Of a stretch of DNA of 64,000 nucleotides, positions 17,214 to 25,093 are shown piece by piece. This stretch comes from Prevotella sp. E13-27. GTDB taxonomy: Bacteria > Bacteroidota > Bacteroidia > Bacteroidales > Bacteroidaceae. Position numbers and translations under genes: made by a program. Where the stretch lies: positions 744,001-808,000 of the forward strand of contig NZ_JALPSC010000001.1 in assembly GCF_023217965.1 (NCBI RefSeq), read 5' to 3'. Positions within the stretch are counted from its first letter, which is position 1, and every line of letters begins with the position of its first letter. The notes under the pieces are model-generated. The model did no database searches, was not told the DNA's origin, and worked only from the letters and a program-made list of their open reading frames with translations.

Positions 17214-18606
17214 TCTTCACCCACTGAACGTCGACGCTGAGAAGCCGCTGCGCTTCAACAATCCGTTCGACTATGAACCTCATCCGCTCTGCACAGCTGC
17301 AGCGGATGAGGTTATGCGTTATGTGAATGCCGACCCTGTGCTGAGGGCTGACGCCGAAAGGGGAAAGATGTTTGGCGTTATGGTGGTAGAGGATCCGCAG
17401 TCGGGTAAGCTCTTTTTTCTCGCTGCCTATTCAGGACTTCTGGCTGGCAGAAACGACTGGCAGTTCTTTGTGCCGCCAGTGTTCGATGCCCAACAGCCTG
17501 ATGGTCACTTCAAGACCACTGAGCGCCTCATCTCTGCCATCAACAGTGAGGTGAAGGCGCTTAACGACAGCGATTCCATAGCAGAACTGAAACGACGTCG
17601 CAAACAGATGTCGGAAGAACTACAGTTGTGGCTCTTCCATCAATATGTCATGCTTAACGCCAGAGGCGAAGAGAAAGACCTTGTAGATATTTGGCGCGAC
17701 TATCACTCATCTCCCAAGCTACAGGCTAAGTTTCCCCTGCCTCCTGGCGGCAGTGGTGACTGCTGCGCGCCCAAGCTACTGCAATATGCCTATCGCAACA
17801 AGCTGCGCCCAGTGGCTATAGCAGAGTTCTGGTTCGGTCAGTCACCACGCGGAGAGGTTCGCCACCATGGGCACTACTACCCTGCCTGTCGTGGCAAGTG
17901 TCTTCCCATCCTCACCTTCATGCTGCAAGGTCTGGAGGTTGACAAAGAGACCTATGCCATAGACCGTGCAAGCACATGCCTTGAGCCAGAGATAGTCTAT
18001 CAAGACAGCACGATCATCGTTGTTGCAAAGCCTTCCGGAATGCTCTCCGTGCCAGGACGCATCAATGCTCCATCATTGGAGGAGATGCTCACAAAAAGCT
18101 TTGGAAGAGTGTTCATGCCCCATCGTCTTGACATGGACACGTCGGGACTTATGGTAGTGGCACGCAACGAGGATGCCTATAAAAACCTGCAACAGCAGTT
18201 CTATTCTCGTACTATTTACAAACGATACGAGGCACTCGTCGATGGAGAGCTGCCTGTAGGCAAGAGCGGCACCATTGACCTGCCTTTGCGTCCAGATCCA
18301 CTCGACCGTCCACGACAGGTCGTTGACCCTGTGCATGGCAAAGCCGCTGTCACCGACTATGAAGTGTTGGCATCGCAGGCGAAGACCCTTGTATCGCTGA
18401 TGCCTCACACAGGGCGCACCCACCAGTTGCGTGTCCATTGCGCCCACGCAGATGGGCTCGGCATGCCTATCATTGGCGACACTCTTTATGGCACAAAAGC
18501 CCATCGGCTGTGTCTTCACGCAGCTGAGCTTGCATTCGACCATCCAGACACTGGCGAACGCATGCATTTCTCGTTTAAACCCGATTTCTTCCCCACAACA
18601 GAGTAA
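17197..18606 (+). CDS. RluA-family pseudouridine synthase with N-terminal extension; start uncertain
   Basis: The C-terminal half (from about 17990) is an RluA-type pseudouridine synthase, isomerising uridine in RNA. It has VVAKPSGMLSVPGR, the catalytic HRLDMDTSGLMVVA with its Asp, and LMPHTGRTHQLRVHCAH. The first 250 residues (FDYEPHPLC, a helical RRRKQMSEELQLWLFHQY segment, GSGDCCAPKLLQYAYRNKLRP and HHGHYYPACRGKCLPIL) match the extension seen in many Bacteroidota members. No ATG lies at a sensible place. The frame is open back to 17047 inside the lipoprotein gene, and the first downstream ATG (17313) would delete the conserved extension start. I use the TTG at 17197 provisionally; a GTG at 17158 is an alternative. 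Translation may be coupled to the upstream gene. Confidence 0.8.
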   Translation: MTTRSNLHPLNVDAEKPLRFNNPFDYEPHPLCTAAADEVMRYVNADPVLRADAERGKMFGVMVVEDPQSGKLFFLAAYSGLLAGRNDWQFFVPPVFDAQQPDGHFKTTERLISAINSEVKALNDSDSIAELKRRRKQMSEELQLWLFHQYVMLNARGEEKDLVDIWRDYHSSPKLQAKFPLPPGGSGDCCAPKLLQYAYRNKLRPVAIAEFWFGQSPRGEVRHHGHYYPACRGKCLPILTFMLQGLEVDKETYAIDRASTCLEPEIVYQDSTIIVVAKPSGMLSVPGRINAPSLEEMLTKSFGRVFMPHRLDMDTSGLMVVARNEDAYKNLQQQFYSRTIYKRYEALVDGELPVGKSGTIDLPLRPDPLDRPRQVVDPVHGKAAVTDYEVLASQAKTLVSLMPHTGRTHQLRVHCAHADGLGMPIIGDTLYGTKAHRLCLHAAELAFDHPDTGERMHFSFKPDFFPTTE

Positions 18607-18676
18607 TTTTTAGGCAGAAATCGGCAAGAAAGTATTAAACTATCATAAACAGACACTTGGTTCTGCTTTTTTTGCT

Positions 18677-18684
18677 TATATTTG
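18677..18684 (+). promoter_or_regulatory. -7 box of the GH35 gene
   Basis: TATATTTG matches TAnnTTTG, 42 bp before the start codon. Upstream there is CTTG at 18656-18659 but with a 17-bp spacer, so the -33 element is imperfect. Confidence 0.5.
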
Positions 18685-18725
18685 CAGGAAGTTACAGCTA
18701 AAACCTAAAAATAAGAGACAAAAGT

Positions 18726-21170
18726 ATGAAACAGATCTTTCGTAAGCTTGCTCTGGCAGCCATGCTGATGGCAGCCCCATCACTCATGTCAGCAGCAAAC
18801 AACAAGCCCGGTGACTTCACTGTGGGCGACAAGACTTTTCTGTTGAACGGTCAGCCTTTCATTGTGAAAGCAGCCGAAGTGCACTACCCCCGCATCCCAC
18901 GTCCATACTGGGAGCACCGCATCAAGATGTGTAAGGCACTGGGCATGAATGCCATATGCATCTACATCTTCTGGAACATCCACGAGCAGCAGGAAGGCGT
19001 GTTCGACTTCACCGGCAACAATGACGTGGCAGAGTTCTGCCGCCTGGCACAGAAAAACGGCATGTATGTCATCGTGCGCCCGGGTCCCTACGTCTGTGCA
19101 GAATGGGAAATGGGTGGTCTGCCTTGGTGGCTGCTGAAGAAGAAAGACATCAAGCTCCGCGAGCGTGATCCTTATTTCATGGAGCGCGTAAAGATTTTCG
19201 AAGAGAAGGTGGGCGAACAGCTCGCAGATCTTACCATCCAGAACGGTGGTCCAATCATCATGATTCAGGTGGAGAACGAGTACGGATCATATGGCGAGGA
19301 CAAACCCTACGTCTCGGAAATCAGGGATTGCCTGCGCGAAATATATAGACCCACCCCCCTCCCTCATAGGGAGGGGCCGGGAGAGGGTCTGCTCTTGTTC
19401 CAGTGCGACTGGTCTTCAAACTTCACTAAGAACGGACTCGATGATCTCGTCTGGACAATGAACTTCGGCACAGGTGCCAACATTGACGATCAGTTCCGTC
19501 GCCTCGGAGAGCTGCGACCCAATGCTCCGAAGATGTGCTCTGAATTCTGGAGCGGCTGGTTCGACAAGTGGGGTGCTCGCCACGAGACCCGTCCTGCCAA
19601 GGATATGGTAGAGGGTATGGATGAAATGCTCAGCAAAGGCATCTCCTTCTCGCTCTACATGACCCACGGAGGCACCTCGTTTGGTCACTGGGCAGGTGCG
19701 AACTCGCCTGGTTTTGCCCCCGACGTTACCTCTTATGATTACGATGCCCCCATCAACGAGTATGGCCTCGCCACGCCTAAGTTCTGGGAACTGCGCAAGA
19801 TGATGGAGAAGTATAACGACGGCAAGAAGATGCCTGCCGTACCCAAGGCTCCCATGCCAATTATCACCGTGCCTAAGTTCCAGCTCACGGAGTTTGCGCC
19901 ACTTATCAGTGCGATAACCAAGCCCGTCAATGGTGCCATCAAGACCTTTGAGGAAATGGACATGGGCTGGGGCACAATGATGTACTCCACCCGTTTGCCC
20001 GAGATTACTTCACAGAGTGTGCTCAGCGGTGAGTTCCATGATTTTGCTCAGGTGTTTATTGATAAAAAGTATATTGGTAAGATTGACCGTGTAAAGAATG
20101 AGAAATCACTCACTCTGCCTGCTGTGAAGAAGGGCGCCGAGTTGATTATCATCGTTGAGGGCATGGGTCGCATCAACTTCGGACGTGCCATCAAGGACTT
20201 CAAAGGTATCGTTGGCAATGTCACGCTGACAACGGAGACCGACGAGGCAGAGATTGTACTGACACCGAAAAACTGGATGAACGTTGCTATCCCTGATGAT
20301 TATGAGACAGCAAAGAATGCGCTTGATATGGTGAAAGGCGTTAACGACCAGATGACTGCCGGCAAGGTAAAAGGGAGTGTTCCTGCACTTGCCTTAACAC
20401 AAGGCTATGAGGGGTCAAAGAAGCTTGCCGACATCATGAAGCCGGGCTACCATCGCGGCTACTTCACACTGAAGAAGGTGGGCGACACGTTCCTGAACTT
20501 CGAGACGTGGGGCAAGGGTCAGGTTTATGTCAACGGTCATGCCATGGGCCGCATCTGGAGCATCGGTCCGCAACAGACACTCTATGTGCCGGGCTGCTGG
20601 CTGAAGAAGGGCAAGAACGAGGTGATTGTGCTCGACGTGGTTGGTCCTCGTGAGGCTGTCGTCTGGGGACAGGCTGAGCCAGAACTCAACAAGCTACAGC
20701 TGGAGAAGAGCAACAAGCACAACAACATCGGCGACAAGCCCGACCTCAACAGCGCTACACCTGCCGCTACAGGTGCCTTCAAGGCTGGCAACGGTTGGCA
20801 GACCATAAAGTTCAATGGTCAGAAGAAGGGTCGATTCTTGGCTATAGAGTGTCTGAGTACTCAGAAGAATGGCGACCGCGTTGCCATAGCAGAGCTTTAT
20901 CTGCAGGGCACTGACGGCAAGCGCATCTCTCGCGAGCCATGGAAGACGAAGTATGCCAACTCTGAGGATGAGTCTGGCAACCACCTTGGTGATAAGGTCT
21001 TTGACTTGCAGGAGTCAACCTACTGGCAGACGGAGAAGAGTGCTTCCATGCCTCATCTCATTGTCATAGACCTCGGCTCTGTGCAGACCGTCACCGCACT
21101 GGAATACCTGCCACGCGCTGAACAAGGAGCGCCTGGCTCAGTGAAGGACTTCAAGATTTACCTGTATTAA
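18726..21170 (+). CDS. exported GH35 beta-galactosidase
   Basis: This 814-residue protein has a signal peptide (MKQIFRKLALAAMLMAAPSLMSA), so it acts in the periplasm or at the surface, removing terminal beta-galactose from glycans. Family motifs are clear: FWNIHEQQEGVFDF, RPGPYVCAEWEMGGLPWWL, QVENEYGSYG with the likely acid/base Glu185, and CSEFWSGWFDKWG with the likely nucleophile Glu273. Beta domains follow, and the last 140 residues resemble a discoidin-type F5/8 C carbohydrate-binding module. A palindromic insert adds PTPLPHREGPGEG at about residue 209, after the catalytic acid/base. The last 120 bp including the stop region are duplicated at 38387-38506. Its regulation is unknown and no SusC/D pair is adjacent. 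Confidence 0.93.
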   Translation: MKQIFRKLALAAMLMAAPSLMSAANNKPGDFTVGDKTFLLNGQPFIVKAAEVHYPRIPRPYWEHRIKMCKALGMNAICIYIFWNIHEQQEGVFDFTGNNDVAEFCRLAQKNGMYVIVRPGPYVCAEWEMGGLPWWLLKKKDIKLRERDPYFMERVKIFEEKVGEQLADLTIQNGGPIIMIQVENEYGSYGEDKPYVSEIRDCLREIYRPTPLPHREGPGEGLLLFQCDWSSNFTKNGLDDLVWTMNFGTGANIDDQFRRLGELRPNAPKMCSEFWSGWFDKWGARHETRPAKDMVEGMDEMLSKGISFSLYMTHGGTSFGHWAGANSPGFAPDVTSYDYDAPINEYGLATPKFWELRKMMEKYNDGKKMPAVPKAPMPIITVPKFQLTEFAPLISAITKPVNGAIKTFEEMDMGWGTMMYSTRLPEITSQSVLSGEFHDFAQVFIDKKYIGKIDRVKNEKSLTLPAVKKGAELIIIVEGMGRINFGRAIKDFKGIVGNVTLTTETDEAEIVLTPKNWMNVAIPDDYETAKNALDMVKGVNDQMTAGKVKGSVPALALTQGYEGSKKLADIMKPGYHRGYFTLKKVGDTFLNFETWGKGQVYVNGHAMGRIWSIGPQQTLYVPGCWLKKGKNEVIVLDVVGPREAVVWGQAEPELNKLQLEKSNKHNNIGDKPDLNSATPAATGAFKAGNGWQTIKFNGQKKGRFLAIECLSTQKNGDRVAIAELYLQGTDGKRISREPWKTKYANSEDESGNHLGDKVFDLQESTYWQTEKSASMPHLIVIDLGSVQTVTALEYLPRAEQGAPGSVKDFKIYLY
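19348..19390. repeat. palindromic insert in the GH35 gene
   Basis: CCCCTCCCTCATAGGGAGGGG palindrome and a CCGGGAGAGGGTC tail, read as TPLPHREGPGEGL. It is the same repeat as in gltB, 8 kb away in an unrelated gene. Confidence 0.85.
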
Positions 21171-21204
21171 TCTTTTTAAAGACAACGGATTACACGCCCT
21201 CATT

Positions 21205-23220
21205 TTAGAATCTCCACCGCGCCTGCACATCAAGGTCAGTCATGTGGGAAGCATCTATCTGCTGAAGCCCTGTGCCTATTGTTGTGCGGTCGCGGTACTT
21301 CGTATATCCAAGCTTAGCATCAAACTGCAGGTGGCTGCCCACCATGGCACGTGCTATAAGCGACAGGCGCAGGCCTCTACCATAGACCGACAGCGATGAG
21401 AAGCAGTGGGGCAGCTGCTGCTCATTGACATACAGGCGACTATCGTAAGAATCGGTGTTGAAGTAAGCGGCCATCACTCCTAACCGCCACCACTTCTTAC
21501 GCCAGCCAACGTTCTCGCTCACCATCCATCCATTGGAAATATCCTCGTTTGCCGCACGCACATAGTCACCACGCGTAGTAAACGACCAACAGCCATCATC
21601 ATAGTCCAGCGACAGGCGACCACGATGGTCGTTATGCTGTCTTAGCGCCGTCTTGCTTTTGTTGTCCATCTCTCTCAGATGCATGCGATAGCGTCCTTTC
21701 ATCGTCCATGACCTGCTGAGTTTATAGACAGCCTCAACGAGATAGTCCTTTGCCCACGAATCCCTCGACACCCTGTAGCGAGCCAATGGGAAATAAGCAA
21801 AGTCGGCATATCCTCTCAGCTCTAGGCGCGAGATTGGTTGCCAGGTGAAGCCTACATACACTCCACTCTCGTTCTGCACCCGCGACCCCTCGCCAAAGGC
21901 ATGCCCATGAAGCGACGCGTAGCGATAGCTATAGAAACGCTGAGCAATCATAGCGCTCCATGACGCTTCCGGCTGATAGCTCAGCACGTTAAGCGTTGCC
22001 ACATGTCCGTCGCCATCGACAGCTGTCTCGCCACTGAGCGAGAAGCGGTGGTGCATATAGCTATAGCTGACGCCATAATTAAGAAAGTCTTTTCCAGCAG
22101 GGAAGTATCGACGATATAGCTGTCCGTTGTCGGGTTTCAGCTGACGATCAAGATAGGTATAGGCAACGGTGGCTCCAAGTCTTAGGCCGCCTCCTGAAAA
22201 GGAGAGCATAGCACCTAAGTCGGTCTCTGTAGTATTGTGCTTCTTTGCCATCTCAGTAGGGGTGCGATGATAGCCGTTCTTCAGAATCGTTGCCACAGTA
22301 CCGTCTTTGTTTAAAGTAGCATCAATAGGTCTCACTGAGCCGTATGCCGTCATCTTGAAATGTTTCGACAGCTTTAGTGCCACTGCTGCGCCCTGCATAT
22401 AGTCGGCTATGGAACCCGTCGCATGTGGACTAAGTGTCTCCGTCTGTCTGCCCTTTGTCTGAAGCATAGACATCTTACCGAGCTGAAAACTGTTGTTAAG
22501 TATCAGTCCCATGCCCGAGGCTATACGGTACTTTCCCACCACGAGATTATCCAAAGCACCCAACTTCCTCACCTGCACATAGTAGGAATAGCTGTCATAT
22601 CCCGTAGTGTTGCGGTTTGAGAAAAACGGCTCGCCGGCATCCTGAGCGCCAACAAAGCCGAAGCGCACATAGTCAGAATAGTGGAAATCATATTTCAGCC
22701 AGTGACGATAGGGATAGCCCAGATAGCCATTTCTGTCGCCACGTCGCTCATAGAATGGCACGCGCACTGAGGCCGACAACTCGTGGCGTCCCAGCATTGT
22801 GATGGTCTTAACCGAAGGGAAGCGCAACGTATCAGTCACCTCGCCTACATAGACAAAACAACTGAGCAATGCCAGCTGAGTATAGTCCAGCGAGCGCACC
22901 ATGCGCATCTCTCCCATTGACCTAACAGGATAGTAGGTGTCGCGATAGCCCATGATGTCCATCACTTGCTGCTGAGACAGGAAAGGCAGAGCCATAAGAT
23001 CGCTAAAAGAAGCCCTGTTAATGTCTATCGGGGTCTCTGCCAACTGCTGTAGCAACGCCATATTCTCCTCATACTGTCCCTGTTCCGTTGACTCATCTTC
23101 CATATCCTCCGCATTGACATAATCCTGCCATAGCTGTTGCCACGACATTCTTTCCTGCTCTTGCGAAAAGCCGTCGAGCAGCGAAAGGCAGACAAAGATT
23201 ACGCAAAGTATAAGACGCAT
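21205..23220 (-). CDS. helix-hairpin-helix and outer-membrane beta-barrel protein
   Basis: A predicted exported protein of 672 residues starting at MRLILCVIFVCLSLLDGFS, a signal peptide. ATG codons further upstream lie at or before the predicted transcription start, which supports this choice. At about residues 60-120 there is a ComEA-like helix-hairpin-helix repeat (PIDINRASFSDLMALPFLSQQQVMDIMGYRD). The remainder is alternating aromatic/polar strands typical of an outer-membrane beta-barrel, ending in WRF. Proteins of this layout are common in Bacteroidota, but I know of no assigned function; DNA or nucleotide interaction by the HhH part is only a possibility. It converges with the GH35 gene. 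Confidence 0.7.
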   Translation of the reverse strand: MRLILCVIFVCLSLLDGFSQEQERMSWQQLWQDYVNAEDMEDESTEQGQYEENMALLQQLAETPIDINRASFSDLMALPFLSQQQVMDIMGYRDTYYPVRSMGEMRMVRSLDYTQLALLSCFVYVGEVTDTLRFPSVKTITMLGRHELSASVRVPFYERRGDRNGYLGYPYRHWLKYDFHYSDYVRFGFVGAQDAGEPFFSNRNTTGYDSYSYYVQVRKLGALDNLVVGKYRIASGMGLILNNSFQLGKMSMLQTKGRQTETLSPHATGSIADYMQGAAVALKLSKHFKMTAYGSVRPIDATLNKDGTVATILKNGYHRTPTEMAKKHNTTETDLGAMLSFSGGGLRLGATVAYTYLDRQLKPDNGQLYRRYFPAGKDFLNYGVSYSYMHHRFSLSGETAVDGDGHVATLNVLSYQPEASWSAMIAQRFYSYRYASLHGHAFGEGSRVQNESGVYVGFTWQPISRLELRGYADFAYFPLARYRVSRDSWAKDYLVEAVYKLSRSWTMKGRYRMHLREMDNKSKTALRQHNDHRGRLSLDYDDGCWSFTTRGDYVRAANEDISNGWMVSENVGWRKKWWRLGVMAAYFNTDSYDSRLYVNEQQLPHCFSSLSVYGRGLRLSLIARAMVGSHLQFDAKLGYTKYRDRTTIGTGLQQIDASHMTDLDVQARWRF

Positions 23221-23259
23221 CAGACGATGCTCAGCTATCGGTGTTTCTCTCATGGAAAG

Positions 23260-23290
23260 CAAAGGTACAAAGAACCGATTGAAAAACAAA
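23260..23290 (-). promoter_or_regulatory. promoter of the HhH/barrel gene
   Basis: On the minus strand TTTG (23290-23287), 19 bp, TACCTTTG (23267-23260). The predicted transcription start near 23253 fixes the downstream ATG at 23220 as the start. Confidence 0.8.
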
Positions 23291-23355
23291 ACAAAAGCGT
23301 CATAAAAACGAGGTCATCCTGTAAGATAAAGAGAACAGAACAGACAGAAATTCTT

Positions 23356-23440
23356 AAATCTGCGTCACAGATTATATAATCCATGACGCAAAATAATAAA
23401 TCCACGACGCAGATTATTAAATCTGTGTCGCAGATTTATT
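23356..23440. repeat. four tandem imperfect palindromes
   Basis: About four 20-22-bp units in tandem with consensus AAATCTGCGNCGCAGATTTA. The last, AAATCTG-TGTCG-CAGATTT, is perfectly palindromic. They lie 65-150 bp upstream of the HhH/barrel promoter and end 63 bp before the IS110 boundary. They could be binding sites for a dimeric regulator or a small repeat family. Confidence 0.6.
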
Positions 23441-23565
23441 TATTCCCATCAGTTTAGGCTCCTTTACGCGACATTTTCAGAGTCTTTATCTGTAAGACTA
23501 TCCGCATTCTATGTTAAATTCCTAATATTTTTTCTGTTTTAACTATATTTTTAACACTCCCGACT

Positions 23566-24606
23566 TCATGCAGCCTCAAGCGCTGCATGATAGTCATAAT
23601 CTGGGTTGTATTTTTCTCCATTCCTTACCATAGCCGTAATGACATGTAATAGTTTGTTCTTTACGTTATTCACGGCAACGGGCTTCTTCTTGCCAACTTC
23701 GACAAGCCTATGGTAGTATATGGCCATCTGAGGACAAAAGTGGATGGATGCCAATGCAGCCTGTGTGAGCAGTGCCTTGATGAGCTTGTTTGCAAATGGG
23801 CTTACATGTGGCGGCGTGTTTACACTTGTGCCAGACTGTCGGCCAAAGGGTGCTACTCCGTAGTAGCAGGCTATCTTTCGAGAATCGAAGTCAAAGCGGC
23901 TGAAGTTGTCTGTATAGACCATCAGGCAAACGGCGTTCTGTGTGCCTACTCCAGGAACAGAAGTGATGATCTCGAAGTTCCTGCGCAGCTCCTCATCCTC
24001 ACTTATAATCTTTTCTATTCTCATATCGCATTCTGCTATTTTCTTGTTAAACTCACTGATGAGATGTTTGCTGCTCATAGCCATGAAACGGCTGATGTCG
24101 GACTTCTCCTGTGTCTGTTTCTTCTCACCCTTGCGCACTGTCATGCTCGCCTTTAGTTTGACCAGATTATGCCTATAGAGAAATACTTCACGAAGACGCT
24201 CCAGATTCTTGTCCAGAGGCTTGTACAGGCGCATCTGGTCGTAGTTGCGCATGGCATACTCTGCAATAATGCCTGCATCGGCCTTGTCGCTTTTCGTACG
24301 CTGCAGGGCAGAGCTGCGCTTGATGCTCAGGGCATTTTCCAACCACATGTCATAACCACTTCCGTAGAGATAGTTGCATAGTGCCCTGCTGTAACCGCCA
24401 GTGTTCTCTCCGCAGAACAGCCAGAGTCCAGTGTCCTGCTCGTCCACAACGGACTTCACCCATCTAAGCAGGCGACGGAAACCACTCACCTTATTGTCAA
24501 ACACCTCGTGCTGTCTCTCTGCACGTTCCTCGACTCCCTCGGCCTTTATGACCGTTGCATCAAACTTTTCTTTGGAGAAATCGATGCCGATAAAGATTTT
24601 TTTCAT
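23566..24606 (-). CDS. IS110-family DEDD transposase, copy 1
   Basis: The recombinase of the IS110 element, 346 residues from the ATG at 24606 (MKKIFIGIDFSKEKFD); an in-frame ATG at 24636 would add ten residues. The N-terminal RuvC-like DEDD domain shows IGIDFSKEKFD, FCGENTGG and KSDKADAGIIAEYA. The C-terminal Transposase_20 domain shows SVPGVGTQNAVCLM and YYGVAPFGRQSGTS with the candidate catalytic Ser. The protein is identical to that of copy 2; the genes differ at 24094, a synonymous Ile codon change. The encoded enzyme appears intact. IS110 enzymes work with an RNA from the element's own noncoding end. Confidence 0.95.
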   Translation of the reverse strand: MKKIFIGIDFSKEKFDATVIKAEGVEERAERQHEVFDNKVSGFRRLLRWVKSVVDEQDTGLWLFCGENTGGYSRALCNYLYGSGYDMWLENALSIKRSSALQRTKSDKADAGIIAEYAMRNYDQMRLYKPLDKNLERLREVFLYRHNLVKLKASMTVRKGEKKQTQEKSDISRFMAMSSKHLISEFNKKIAECDMRIEKIISEDEELRRNFEIITSVPGVGTQNAVCLMVYTDNFSRFDFDSRKIACYYGVAPFGRQSGTSVNTPPHVSPFANKLIKALLTQAALASIHFCPQMAIYYHRLVEVGKKKPVAVNNVKNKLLHVITAMVRNGEKYNPDYDYHAALEAA

Positions 24607-24637
24607 ACCTTTGTATCGTTTTATAGGAATCGGCATA

Positions 24638-24783
24638 GTTGCATTGACTCTACACTCTAAATAGGCTCGAAGCCGTTATCATTCTATCAGAGCTTGCAAC
24701 GTGGCTGGGAGGACTGATACAGATCATGGGCTTGTCCCTGTGAAATCCAGAGTTTCCCTCTCCAGCAGGCCGGTTCCTCCTTC
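24638..24783 (-). ncRNA. predicted IS110 bridge RNA, copy 1
   Basis: Sequence identical to the region described at 39570-39715. Candidate guides on the minus strand: target guide GGATTTCAC at 24748-24740, donor guides ATAGAATG at 24687-24680 and TTAGAG at 24660-24655. The left flank of this insertion (GGATTTTAC) matches the target guide at 8 of 9 positions. Confidence 0.7.
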
Positions 24784-25093
24784 TTACAACAAAGGTAGGG
24801 AACCTGACCTTACTAAGCAAGATTTATACAATATTTTTCTTAGACGCTGCAAACTTAGAGTAAAATCCGTGTAATAATATTGGCTTAAAGAGCTGTTTTT
24901 TTTTACTTTTTTCTCTTTTTTCAAGAAAACATGGAGGTGTTTGAAGAAAAATGAGTATATTTGCAACGTTTTTTCATCCCCTATAATAACAAAATGAACA
25001 AGAACGCTCAATTTTGTATAATTTAATTTTAGTTTCGCATGATAAGAAGATATAGGAAGATAGAGGACCGAAGGACTTTTGGTGAGACGAAAA

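Larger units (their letters stand above)
23504..24860 (-). mobile_element. IS110-family insertion sequence, copy 1
   Basis: A 1,357-bp element bounded by comparison with the inverted copy at 39493-40849. The interior is the same apart from one synonymous base noted in the transposase gene. Read in the transposase direction it begins CTCTAAGTTTGC and ends CATAGAATGC. It has no terminal inverted repeats and makes no target duplication, as is usual for IS110. The flanks are ACACGGATTTTA and GGATAGTC, so the empty site would read CGGATTTTACGGAT. The transposase lies after a noncoding leader of about 250 bp that holds the predicted bridge RNA. Confidence 0.93.
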
